64,000 bases of DNA from Tetracladium setigerum (Eukaryota; Ascomycota; Leotiomycetes; Helotiales): contig PZJY01000008.1 in NCBI GenBank assembly GCA_031472005.1, positions 620,001-684,000 on the forward strand. The letters are read 5' to 3'. Positions 42,701 through 54,300 of the stretch are shown piece by piece; positions within the stretch are counted from its first letter, which is position 1; every line of letters begins with the position of its first letter. The notes below the pieces were generated by a model. That model made no database searches. It saw only the letters and a program-made list of their open reading frames with translations, and was not told the origin of the DNA. A program made the translations under genes and the position numbers.

Positions 42701-45700
42701 TCATCATCCCATCGTGCAAGATCGACATATGGCTTATCGACTCTGCCGTCGTCGGCACCTAGCCACCAATCCCGCAATCCACCCATGATCAGGTCGATAA
42801 ATTGGGCGGAGCCAGGATTTAGCTCCTGCAAGAACAATCGGCCACGCGGTGCCAGTAGCTTTCGAACATTACTGAGAGTAGTGACCAGTTCGGGGTGGCG
42901 TGGAGAACATTCGCTGCTAATATAAGATCATAAGATCCTTCCTCAAAGCCCTGCTCAACCGGATCTCTGGTGATGTCGAGGATTTGGTACTGGATGTTTG
43001 GATAGTCCTTGAATCGCTCCGTTGCAGTGGGGAAAAATCCCGGTGAAATGTCAGTGTAGCTATATTTTGAGTACAAAGGCTCTCCATATGATGAAATGAG
43101 ATTTCTCAGAGCGATTGCCGATGTTCCTCCAGTACCAGCTCCAATTTCGAGAATTCGGAGGGATGGATTTGAGTGACCAGCAGCAGCAAAGAAACCTCCA
43201 ACATTGACCATATCCCCTAGAACATTGTAAACCTTGGTCAATGCATCTTCTCGAATCAGGACTTCGATCGCTTTTGTCGTGCCTTCCAGTATTCCTTTCG
43301 CGTTGTTTAGTACTCGGTAGATGAGCTCTCCAATAGCATCGTATTTTGTTCCCGCGATCTGAGCTCGAAGAGTAGCAATCAGCTCTTGTCGTTGGTCCGG
43401 CTCAAGTATCAATAGACTTTTAACATCTACATTCTTGAAATGAAGCAAATTTCCCTGATCTGCTTGCACAATGTAATCGTTTAAAAATGCCGAGAACTTC
43501 TGAAGGTAGTTGGTTGAGATAGTCATTGAGGGAGTCTGGGAGTTAATCTCAAGTGCGACAAGTAGATTCAACTTATGAATAGCGTCAAAACTACCAGGAA
43601 CCTTGGGTACAGGGTGGACAAGCTGATCTAAAGACACGAAATCGATGTCAGGTGCCCATTGAAGCTCGGTGGCTCCAGCTCTGTTGTCATCCTGCGTGGT
43701 TGAGTTGTCGACAGGTGAGAGTTTTCCTCCAATGAGTGATAAAACGATCTTGTCATCAGCTACCAAAGTCACATTTCCCGTAGTAACATTAGGCCCTGAA
43801 CTAGAAGCAGAGGCTAACGCTTTCATGGTGCCATCTTCTTCGTGCGCAGATACGCACAGCATTTCGATAGCTGTGGGGACGCACAATTTACTCATATGCC
43901 TATCGAGTCCATCAGAAATTGCCACAGCAATAACTTGAAGACAGTGGTCTATCCTCGTAGGATGCAACGCATAGAACGTCTCTGATTCCATAGTTTTGAC
44001 CAGCGTTGCTGCTGCTGTGGTTCTACCCGGCAGAGCGGACACATTTCGCAATCCCTGGAAATATGGGCCATAATTTAATCCCACGGACTTGAGCGTTTCG
44101 TACGGATGGGCCATTTTCCTTGGGAAACTATGGATATCTGTCACAGGCGAGACTTTCTCGAGACCAGCTTTGACTTGACCTGTACAATGTTTTGTCCAGT
44201 TCGACTGATGAGAGAAGACAGAAAATTCGTACCATTTCCCATCGGAACTGCTTAGTTGGGGAACTGGTTTGAGAGTTGTAATCAACTCAACACTCTTTGA
44301 ATCAACTAGCACGAGAGCCGACTGTAGAGTCAGGTTTCTGATGCTGTAGTCGTCGACACTGCTGACTTGCCGAATTGCTTCGCCTGCCATGCTGACGTAT
44401 CCTGCACAGGGAAATACAACGTCTTCGATGATTTTGTGGTCAACAAGCCATGGAACGTCCTCTAATTTGAGGAGATTTCGCCATGATGGCTCGATATCAG
44501 ACGATTCTAAAGTCCGAGAGCCAAGGAGCTCATGTCTTCCATATTTGCGGAATCTCCTTTATTGAAGGTCAGCATCTCCGAAGGAAACGAAAGTCACTCG
44601 ATAACATACCAATCTCTAGTCAATCGTCCCTCATTCCAATATACACTGTCATGTTGCCATTGGTAAAGTGGAAGATCTGTCAGAACATTACCAGTGGGCG
44701 ACAAGAAGTTGAAGTTGACCGGGATAGATTGAAGATGCAGATTCCCCACTGTGTTCAGGATGCTGACTGTGCAGTTTTTCCCTCTGACCAACGTAGGTAG
44801 GTAGGATAATTCACTCTTTGAATCTTTGTCTTTGAAAATCTGGCGGAGTGGGCCTGCAAGCGCAGAATGTGGGCCAACTTCGAGAAACAGATGGTTTTGT
44901 GGCTGGGCGGATAAACAGGATTGAATGGCTGTGTGAAACAATACTGGTGATTCAAGATTTTGTCGCCAATATGAAGCACCGAGTGATGTAGATTCTGTGA
45001 GAAGTTTTCCAGTAACGCTTGAGAAGAAGGGAATCTGCGGAGTTTTGCTTGACAGCACTTTGCTAAGTACTTCCTCGTATTGATTCCCAAAGTCCTTCAT
45101 ATGATCTGATACCAAGTTAGAAACTCCAAGAACTATGAAAGATTGATGTTTACTCACGAGAATGATATGCCATTTCAACCTTGAGAAGTCTAGCAAAGAC
45201 TTCGGGCTCGTCATCGTGAATTTCAGCAAGAACTCCTTCCAGTGTTTTGCGGTCGCCTGATAGAGTGACACTACTTTGACTATTCTCACAGCCAATTACC
45301 ACCCCTCGTTTCAAATAAAGGCTCACTTCAGTTCGCCCCATGCCAACAGCAGCCATCGAGCCCTTTCGGGTACTGGATTTTGTAGCTTGGCCTCGGTGGT
45401 AGGCTATCAGGATTGCCTCCTCCTGCGTGATAGCGCCTGCAGAGTATGCTGCCCCGATTTCACCTGAAGAATGTCCAACAACACCTGCTGGGATAATATT
45501 CAAACTTCGGAGTAGGTTGACTAGAGCGACTTGGAGGGCGGTACACAAAGGTTGAGAGAACTCTGCTTTGCTCAAATTGCTCGCTGAATCTCCTTTCAAA
45601 ATCTCTTCTCTGAGATTCCAGGATGGAGGATTGGGTAGACTTTCAAGAACACTACTCATTGCGCAGATATCGTCATCAAAGGAAGAGAAGTCTTCGATCA

Positions 45701-47840
45701 GTTCTCTCCCCATTCCTGCCCATTGGGCTCCTTGGCCAGTGAAAACAAATGTGATGTGAGGTGCCGCTTTCATTTTGACGGATGATGATGCTTCGTCAAG
45801 TTCCATATCTTGCACTATACAAAAGCTACGGTGTTGAAGGTGTTCCCTTCGAACACCTAGTGTATAAGCAATATCATTCAACTTGGAAGTGTTATTCTTG
45901 GAGTATTCTCGAACAGCTCGAACCGAGCTCTCCAATGATGAGGCATTTGTAGCAGAAAATACCAATAAATTTGGTCGCGTTCTGGAGTGACCATTCGTAT
46001 AGGTGTGCTGTTTAATTCCGAAAGATGCTGCCGAGTCAAGAATGACGTGCGCATTTGAGCCAGCTGCGTAAAAAGTACCTGTTAGCTCAATTATAGATTG
46101 ATATCTCGGCGAGTAATGCCAGTCTATCTTTCGTATATCCCATTATCAAATTAAGAGAAATAAAATTCTGTCTACATATGATAGAACGAGACTCTCGCGC
46201 AAATATAAAAGTTTCAACGTACCAATTCCAAAAGAATTCACACTAACACGCTCTGACGTCGAGGCTGGCCAAGGGGTTGGCTCCGTGGGAACACGAAGAT
46301 TAGCCTCCTTGAAGGGAATCTTTGGATTTGGGTCTTTGTAATTGATGTTGGGTAGTATCGTCCTATGTTCGAGCGCTAAAACCGACTTTATGATTGATGT
46401 TAAACCGGAGGAAGCTTCGGAATGCCCAACATTTGTTTTGACGCTGCCCATGTAGATCCCCTTCTCTCCACCAAATACCCGGGCTACGGCATTAGACTCC
46501 AATGGGTCGCCAACAGAAGTACCTGTGCCGTGACATTCAAAGAATGCAGTCTGAGAAAGATCGTCTATCTGAGCAACTTCGTACGCTCGGCGGATAAGTC
46601 TTTCGTGAGCATCCGTGCTTGGCATAGTAATTCCAGGTGTTTTTCCGTCTGAGTTGATAGCAGTTCCGCGAATAATACCCCGGATTGGGTCATTGTCGTT
46701 GATTGCGTCACTGAGCAGTTTCAAATACACGGCGTTGATTGCTTCGCCCCGACCATAACCATTTGCATTTGCATCAAACGTTTTGCATCTTCCATCGGGT
46801 GAGAGAATTCCCTGCTCGCTCATCGTAACAGTCATGGTAGGCGTAAGTATCAAGTTCGTGCCCGCAACGATCGCACCGGCACAATCTCCGTTGTAGAGAG
46901 ATTGACACGCTTCATGAATTCCAATCATAGCAGATGAGCATGCTGTTTTTATGGTGAACCTATCACAAGTCAGTGATAAGATAAAGGTTGATCCGCGATT
47001 TTACGCACGAGGGACCTTTCAGATTGTAATCGTAGCTAATTCTGTTCGCAACCACAAAGTCGTCTGAGCTTACAATTTTGTGAAGTCCACTGGACTGCGT
47101 GTCTTTTGCTAAGAGATCATGCCAATCCTAAAATGCACTTAGAAATCTCGGTAAATCACAAATACTTTTGTTCAAGCGTACCTCGTTGAATGTGCCAAGA
47201 AAAACACCGATATTCTGTCCTCGCCAGCCTACTTGCCCTCCATTTTCCATACATTCCCACACAACCTCCAATACCATTCTTTGTTGTGGATCCAGTTGTT
47301 CAGCCTCAGCCTTGCTCATTGTGAAAAATGAAGTATCAAAGGCATCGAGACGGTCGCTTTCGGCCAAGAAGTGGCCGTGTTGAGAAATAACACTTCCTGG
47401 CTTCTTGGATGGATTGTAGAACCCATCAATGTTGTACCTTGACTGCGGAACACGACATCGAGTTTCTTTTTTATCGACTAGCAATTCCCAAAACTCTTCG
47501 GTTGAATGAATGTTTCCAGGTAAACGCAGTCCAATTCCTACAATTGCAACTGCCGGAGGAGCTGGTTTTGAAGACTCATTTCTGTGAGAACTGGAAGCTT
47601 CCTTACTTTTTCCATGATTATTACTGAATACTGCTGAAAATCTCTTTTCACAATTCCCGTTTGCCACTGATTTACTCTGAACACCGTTCTGTTCACGAGT
47701 CTCTTTTGCTTGTACCGTTTCTGGGAAGCCGCCAGCGGGAGTTTCTTCATTGTGCCGTTGGGTATTTTCCCGGGTGCTTCGATCATAGGTGGTTGCGAAT
47801 TTGTTGGCGTGTCTGGTTTTCGAAAGTTAAGTTCGGCCAT
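39703..47840 (-). CDS. Highly reducing polyketide synthase PKS1 (KS-AT-DH-MT-ER-KR-ACP)
   Basis: Iterative type I PKS, predicted 2539 residues in nine exons. The eight introns are at 47128-47181, 46960-47008, 46064-46222, 45106-45157, 44557-44609, 41876-41925, 41467-41515 and 41081-41134. KS ~97-530: active-site Cys in TACSSAM (~267), HGTGTSVGDP, KTNVGHSEASS. AT ~605-935: GHSSGE (~702). DH from ~975: VDHKIIEDVVFP (His ~1012), with Glu where HxxxGxxxxP normally has Gly. C-MT: LEIGAGTGGT (~1440). ER: IHNATDNVGLAAIQ (~1950), cofactor loop altered. KR: LVGGLGAVG (~2154) with NYAATN Tyr (~2294). ACP: GVDSL (~2486). No release domain is present, so off-loading must come from another protein. Two single-base breaks (47740-47760 and the C-run at 42892-42895) are likely sequencing deletions; with them the exons are in phase. 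The gene is divergent from the hydrolase. Confidence 0.9.
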
Positions 47841-48166
47841 GATAGTATGATATACCAAAGACGTAGCATTAAAATTTTTGTTGCTCAAATTCACGAAAAT
47901 AATGCTATTTGTCGGTTCCCACAGACCCATATAGCTTCAAATAAAACGTTTCAGATTACCGAAGTCTTGTTGGTAGTCTCCGCGAACCACAATAGAGTCC
48001 ACAGCTATTACCACACCTAAGCGATACATTCAGATTTGATTTACAGGACTTGCATATGTGTTATCGTATACTCATTTGCGGTAGAGCCTAAACGCAACTA
48101 CCTGCCTCGACCTCGACGATCTAAAATTGTTGTATGGAATGCAAAGGCACATTGCAGCGTAACAGC

Positions 48167-48183
48167 TCGGGAATGCTTCCCGA
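48167..48183. promoter_or_regulatory. Inverted repeat TCGGGAA-N3-TTCCCGA
   Basis: Perfect 7-bp arms around a 3-base spacer. CGG inverted repeats are the usual target of fungal Zn2Cys6 regulators, so this is a candidate pathway-regulator site in the shared PKS1/hydrolase promoter. Function is inferred only. Confidence 0.45.
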
Positions 48184-48567
48184 TAAGCCATGCTTTCTGA
48201 GTGAATAACTTCTACACCTTGCGTGATCCATTTTAATGAGCGCTTGTCGAGCCTATTCACCCAAGTTCGGCTTGTTGATAGTGACACACCCAGCTGCTGG
48301 CGAGTCCGAAAGGGGAAGAAAATGAAGTTCCACAAAATCGACGTATTCAGAATACCAAGATGTTGAATACTACCTCACCCCGGAATGGATGTCTCCTCTC
48401 TAGTCCTGGTTCTTTGGATGGGTGCTTAGCACTCGTATTACCTTCGAGTGGGATTGTTGCAACGCAGTCAGTCAATATCCTATTCGAGTTGGAAGTTTGT
48501 ATAGCCTGAAGTCGGGTTTCCCAGCCCTACGGGGCCCCATGGCAGTCAGCAACCAACATTAACTCAG

Positions 48568-48605
48568 TGCCGTGTAACCCATGCAATGCCGTGTAGCCCA
48601 TGCAA
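48568..48605. repeat. Tandem 19-bp repeat in the PKS1/hydrolase promoter
   Basis: Two contiguous units, TGCCGTGTAACCCATGCAA and TGCCGTGTAGCCCATGCAA, differ at one base. They sit about 390-430 bp upstream of the hydrolase start and could be duplicated protein-binding sites. Confidence 0.85.
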
Positions 48606-48994
48606 ATGTGCATTGTCGAGATGGTGTGGTGAGTGGGTACAAGATGGGAAAGGAAGGATGCAGTGAGGGATTGAGGCTAAATAACCTTTTATGCCAAGTC
48701 CTCTTAGTCATCAAAAGGGGCCCACAACATAACGAGGTCAAGTTGATGGTAAATCAAGGTACTAATTTTTGGCAGAGAGTATATCGAACCCAAAAGAGGG
48801 GAAATACAGGATTAACCACATTATCTCTTTAATCATGCTTTTTTACGGCTATCTCGAGCCTAGTTCAACAGGTTGGCCCTACCTAGTTCGGGTGCCAGGC
48901 GTAAGTAGGTATGATCGGTGCCCTCCTTCTCATCTAAAAACACTTCCAAGTGATACAACAGTTGTACAACTAAGGGCTTTAATATTCAGGCGAT

Positions 48995-50009
48995 ATGGCA
49001 GCGTCATCGAGACAAGACGTCTACTTCAAAACCCTTGATGGGCTTACAATCGCAGGATGGCTTTATCCTGCGAAGAAAATTGGGCCGGCCATCATCATGG
49101 CCCCTGGCGTAAGGACAGCTCTTTTCACACTGGCCATCCAAATCGTTGAACTGACTGGATGTCGTGCAGTTCAACTGCATCAAAGAAGATTTCTCAGATG
49201 GACTTGAGGATATGATCCAGCAAGCTGGCATTTCGGTTCTTCTATATGATCCTCGCAACACTGGGAAGAGCGAAGGCTGGCCCCGAAACGAAATCGACCC
49301 ATCTCGACAAGTTGCTGATTATTACGACGCTCTTACATATTTGAGCTCTCTTGAGATTGTGGAACCGACACAAATCTTCTTCTGGGGTGTCTCTTTGAGC
49401 GCTGGAATCGCACTTGCTGCGGCTGCGGTTGATAAAAGAGCGGCTGGTGTCATTGCAGTAGCACCTTCATTTGACAGTTCCTCCATTCCCAAATTGGTCG
49501 CGGACAAAATCATGGCCAAAGCAATGCGAGATCGAGATGCACAGATGAATCATGGCAATCCTCCATTCTTCATATCCGCGATGGAAGCACGCGGACTAGT
49601 TCCAATGGGCAGTCGGATGTCTGCTGGTGCGGCGCCGACAGACTCCTCTCGATTGTCGCATAACGAAAAGGGCTCGACCATTCAATCATATCCTATCGCG
49701 AGGCTTTGGATGCCAGTTCCCATTGCTTTGCTTCCGGATATTACTCCAATGCCGGTCATGTTTGTGACTCCTGAGAACGACAATATTTCCTCCCCAGAAA
49801 CCCAGCAACGACTGTTTGCATCGCTGACAGGGCCGAAGAAGTTCCATCTTGCCCTTGGGAGAGGTCACCTAGACATTCTTAGAGGTAAAACTTTACCTAC
49901 CATGGGAAAAACAATAATTGAGTTTGTATGGGAAATGGTGGGCAGAGAAGGGGAGGATGAGGAAGTCATGCAGACGGAGACACTCCTGGAAATCGAAGTT
50001 TCAGCATGA
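48995..50009 (+). CDS. Alpha/beta hydrolase, polyketide-transferase (Af380/Fma-AT) type
   Basis: Predicted 317 residues, exons 48995-49108 and 49170-50009 (61-nt intron, GTAAGG donor, CAG acceptor, phase 0). The N-terminus KTLDGLTIAGWLYPAKKIGP and GPAIIMAPG/FNCIKEDF, then LLYDPRNTGKSEGWPRNEID, match a family of fungal cluster-encoded alpha/beta hydrolases that includes the fumagillin polyketide transferase. Nucleophile Ser is in WGVSLSAG, Asp probably in TPENDNISSPE, and His in GRGHLDIL. There is no signal peptide. Family members release or transfer a finished polyketide from a partner HR-PKS. Since PKS1 has no release domain and shares this promoter, off-loading of PKS1 is the likely job (inference). 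Confidence 0.87.
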
Positions 50010-51362
50010 CCTAGATCTGATATACAATGGATTGAATAGTAGCCCCTATTTATGTAGGCAAATGATCTATGCATTCAGTTTGTATATCCGAGTTCAAAAA
50101 TGAAGGTTCCCTTCCTTGCATATACCTACCTACCTAACTTCTGCGACCCTCCAGACATTGTTGTTTACCATCAACAACACCATCTACAATCTCTTCTCTC
50201 CTTGTAAATATTCTATTACGCTAGATATTTGCTCTCCCTATATGCCTCTGCCCATTTTAAAGATGCTCCAACACGTGACAAGACATATATTTCCACACTC
50301 AAATCCCGAACAGGAAGTATTTGTTCCATAATATTCGTAAATAGGTGCACGTATCTTTTCTCTTGATTACCAAACGTGTGTTAATCGTTTGACGTAGAAA
50401 ACAGTAAAGTATATCATGGCGTCACGTTTTTTCTTGCTAAGCAAACTTAAAATAATGTCAAACACATCTCCCTCTCAGTCATCCTACACCTTTCCCTTGA
50501 TCTGCAACTCACATCACATCAAGCAATCCCACGGAAGAAAGGGACGCTCCTCCGACGCCACTCGTTCATACCTCTCAGTAAACAGCAACCTAAAATCATC
50601 CTATATCCAAGACCCGCGCTCGGCGAGTCGCCCTTGCACCATGCATGCTGCTGCAGGTCGTGTCAGACTTTCAAACTACAGAGGCGAAGGGTGGGGTGCA
50701 TACGCTGGAGATAATAAGTGGATACTAGAATTATCACGATATCAGAATCGATCTAAAGGATCAACACAGGCACTCTGAAGGATTGCCACAGCAACTTCAG
50801 AAAAGGTGGAGTCCCGGACTCACAGTTCCGGATCTGGGTTCACATGGGGGCCAAAACGAACACTGGCTGGTCAAAATCTGGTTTCCCAGGGAAGGTGAGC
50901 TTCAAGGTTCAAAGGCATGCAAAAAGCGCAGTTTCAAGACGCGGAGTGCCAGGCCCCATTTTGGGAAACGTCACCCAGGAGTGGTCAGATACTGTGACTT
51001 GCAATTATGCATCTGAACGCCTTAAACCGGCAGTTGGGTGGCAGGAGTGATTTTACGTGTATACCAAAATTTATGTAGGAAATTGTCAATCAAGACAGTA
51101 TCAGCCATGCTGAGAGTCGATCATTATGGCTCGGCCATACGATCACAGCGTAAAGTCGCCATCAGACTCCATTTACTCTGGCGTTGTGTCCACAATAGGT
51201 CACCAATGCGGAGCATGAGCAACACAATAGGTCTGAATTGCTAACTTGACAGCTTTATATGGGACCTCCCTAGAATCAAATATCAGCTTCGTATTGGTCT
51301 TCAAAAAGAACCTGCCCAGTGAGTAAGATCAACTTCAATTTCAGCAACAAGATAATTCAACA
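50010..51362. promoter_or_regulatory. Upstream region of PKS2
   Basis: About 1.35 kb between the hydrolase stop and the PKS2 start. ORFs here (for example 50416-50778) have no recognisable domain and are probably chance. It includes CCGGA-N8-TCCGG at 50814-50831 and TTCCC-A-GGGAA at 50883-50893, both related in sequence to the CGGGA-type elements elsewhere in the cluster. Confidence 0.45.
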
Positions 51363-54300
51363 ATGTCTGGTATTGCCCCCATTCCTATTGCCATCATTGG
51401 CATGAGTTGTCGATTTCCTGGAGGAGCCAACGATCCCGAGCTGCTATGGAATATGTTAGCGGAAGGGAGAAGTGGATGGACAGACGTGCCAGCTGAACGT
51501 AAGTTACTTTTTGACGATTATATCCCTTTCTTGACAAGATTTTGAGAATTCTCTTCGGACATCTACTTGCCTGATCATTCTAGAGTACCGTTGCGATTTG
51601 CAAGCGAAGCACGCTAATGCCATACATGAACTCACAGGTTTCAACTGGAAATCTTTCCATCATCCGAGTCCAGAGGCGAGAAGCACTCAAAATTCCCGAG
51701 GAGGACATTTCATTGATCAAGATATATCAGAGTTTGACAACCTTTTCTTTGGAATAACGCCCGAGGAAGCTAGCTCTTTGGACCCACAACAGAGATTCCA
51801 GCTCATGACTGCATATGAAGCTCTGGAGAATGCGGGCATTCCAATCGAAAGTGTACGCGGTTCGGATACATCGGTGCATATTGCTGTTGTTAGTCGAGAT
51901 TATGATCGCATGATGTACAAAGATCCAAGCGATATTCCAAAATATCACTTAACTGGCTGTGGAGATGCTACAGTTTGCGGTCGTATTTCATATTCTTTCG
52001 ATTTTCGTGGGCCGAGTGTCACGCTTGATACTGGTTGCTCTGGAGGTATGGTGGCACTACATCAGGCTTGTCAGTAAGTTAAATGGGCGACACTTTCCAA
52101 TATGAAACGTTCAAATGGAACGACTTATACCGCTAATTGTTCTTTTCCCTGTAATTGAGTGTATACTAATATTTTGATTACCTAGAGGACTTCGGCTAGG
52201 AGAAACTAGCATGGCGCTAGTCGGAGGTACAAACCTACTTCTCGGACCTGATATGACAATTGCTATGAGCATGTTACAGTAGGTTATTCTTCCAGCCAGA
52301 AAGTCGTTAGTTAAGTGGATGTGTAGTATGCTCAATGACGACGGGAGATGCTACTCATTTGACAGCCGTGGGTCTGGGTATGGCAGGTCAGAAGGGGTGT
52401 CTACCATAGTTCTGAAGAGGCTGGATGACGCTATTTTGGCTGGGGACCCAATTCGCGCAATCATTCGAAATTCGGGCATCAATCAAGACGGAAAAACAAA
52501 TGGCATTCTTCTCCCAAGTTCCGACTCACAGGCCGATTTGGCACGTTCGATGTATGAAGCCATCAACCTAGATCCACACACCGTCGATTACGTTGAAGCA
52601 CACGGCACCGGAACAGCAGCTGGCGATGCCGCAGAATTGACCTCGATTGGAGCTGTGTTTTGCGATGATGGCAAACGAGCTAAACCTCTGTATGTCGGCT
52701 CCGTCAAAGCAAATATTGGACATCTTGAAAGTGCCAGCGGCCTAGCTGGTATTCTCAAAACAGTCATGGCCATGGAAAAACGTGTTATTCCGCCTGTCCC
52801 CAATATTCTGAAATTGAAGGGCAATCTAAACTTAGAGAAACACAATATTATGGTGAGTAACCCAATAACCTTTCTGCGATGACACTAAAGTTGTTTGATC
52901 AGATACCACAAGAGCTGCAGCATTGGCCAAGCGACGGACTTCTCCACGCCTCAATAAACAGCTTCGGTTTTGGAGGTACCAACACGGCAAGTGAACTATT
53001 TTCTGTTTTCGCTCTCCTGACTTTGTTTTGGGGGGTGGGAACGATTCCAAGTTCACCAAACGGGCAAATGCTAACTGCTCGTTCTTCAATAGCATCTTAT
53101 TTTAGAATCTGCACCCGTTGAACCCTTACCTTCAAGGAACTCGCTGCACAATGGTAGTTCTTCAACCACTAAAGTCAATGGAACACATCTCGTGAATGGT
53201 TCTCATTCCACAGAAGTGGCCCAAAACGATCCCTCTACCACCAAAAAACATCTGCTATTTGTCATCTCCGCAAAGTCTAAAACCTCTCTCATTCAAAACG
53301 CCACTCGATTACAAAAATGGTTGTTAACGCAGAGTGACAGCAATTTTTTGTTGCCAAGTCTTTCGTACACTCTATCAACAAGAAGATCCAAGATGGCTTG
53401 GCGTTCAAGTTTTGTGGCTTCTTCGGTCGATGAACTGACCCAATCGTTATCCTCACCTCGATCAACCAAAGCGTCAATCACAAGTAGAATAACATTTCTA
53501 TTTACTGGACAAGGAGCGCAGTGGTTTGCCATGGGACGGGAGTTATTGAACTCACATTCGCTCTTCGGAAAATCGCTTGCAATATCGGAAGATATCCTCC
53601 TGTCCTTTGGAGCTTCTTGGAAACTTTTGGATGAACTACGCAAAGACGAACACACTAGCCGCGTCAATGAAAGTCAAATATCTCAACCTGCTACACTTGC
53701 CATACAGATAGCGCTCGTTGACCTTCTCAACAGCCTCTCAATTCTTCCATATGCCGTTTTAGGACACTCCAGTGGCGAGGTAGCAGCAGCATACGCCTGT
53801 GGCATATTAAACCATGAATCTGCTCTCAAAGTGGCATATTATCGAGGCTTTGCGTCAAGTTGGTACCAGCAGACCTCTCCGGTCAAAGGAGCTATGATCG
53901 CTGTCGGACTTGGAGAGCTCGAAATCAAACCATATTTCTCCCTTGTCAAATCCGGCACACTCTCGGTGGCATGCCAAAACAGTCCTGTCAGCACAACTGT
54001 CTCGGGTGATGAAGATGCAATTGATGAATTGAAGCTTCTGCTGGACCAGGAGGCTGTCTTCAATAGAAAACTCAAGATTGACACCGCATATCACTCTCAC
54101 CACATGATGAGAATTTCCGAGCAGTACCTAAACTCCCTGGGGAATATTGAATATGCCGCACCGACCCCATCAATACGATTTTTCTCGTCAGTCATTGGTG
54201 AGGAGAAAACTTCGGATTTCGGGGCTTCTTATTGGGTCCAGAATTTGACATCAACAGTTCGCTTCAGTGATGCATTGCAGAGGCTGGCCTTGAGTAATGT

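Larger units (their letters stand above)
47841..48994. promoter_or_regulatory. Bidirectional promoter of PKS1 and the hydrolase gene
   Basis: About 1.15 kb between the divergent ATGs at 47840 (-) and 48995 (+). It contains no gene. Noted inside it are a 7-bp-arm inverted repeat of CGGG type and a 19-bp tandem repeat (separate entries). A similar imperfect element, TCGGGTTTCCCA, lies at 48512-48523. Confidence 0.6.

Noticed and set aside
50416..50778. 120-codon ORF upstream of PKS2 as an extra cluster gene
   Set aside because: No domain, odd composition and no conserved motif. It is more likely promoter or leader sequence.
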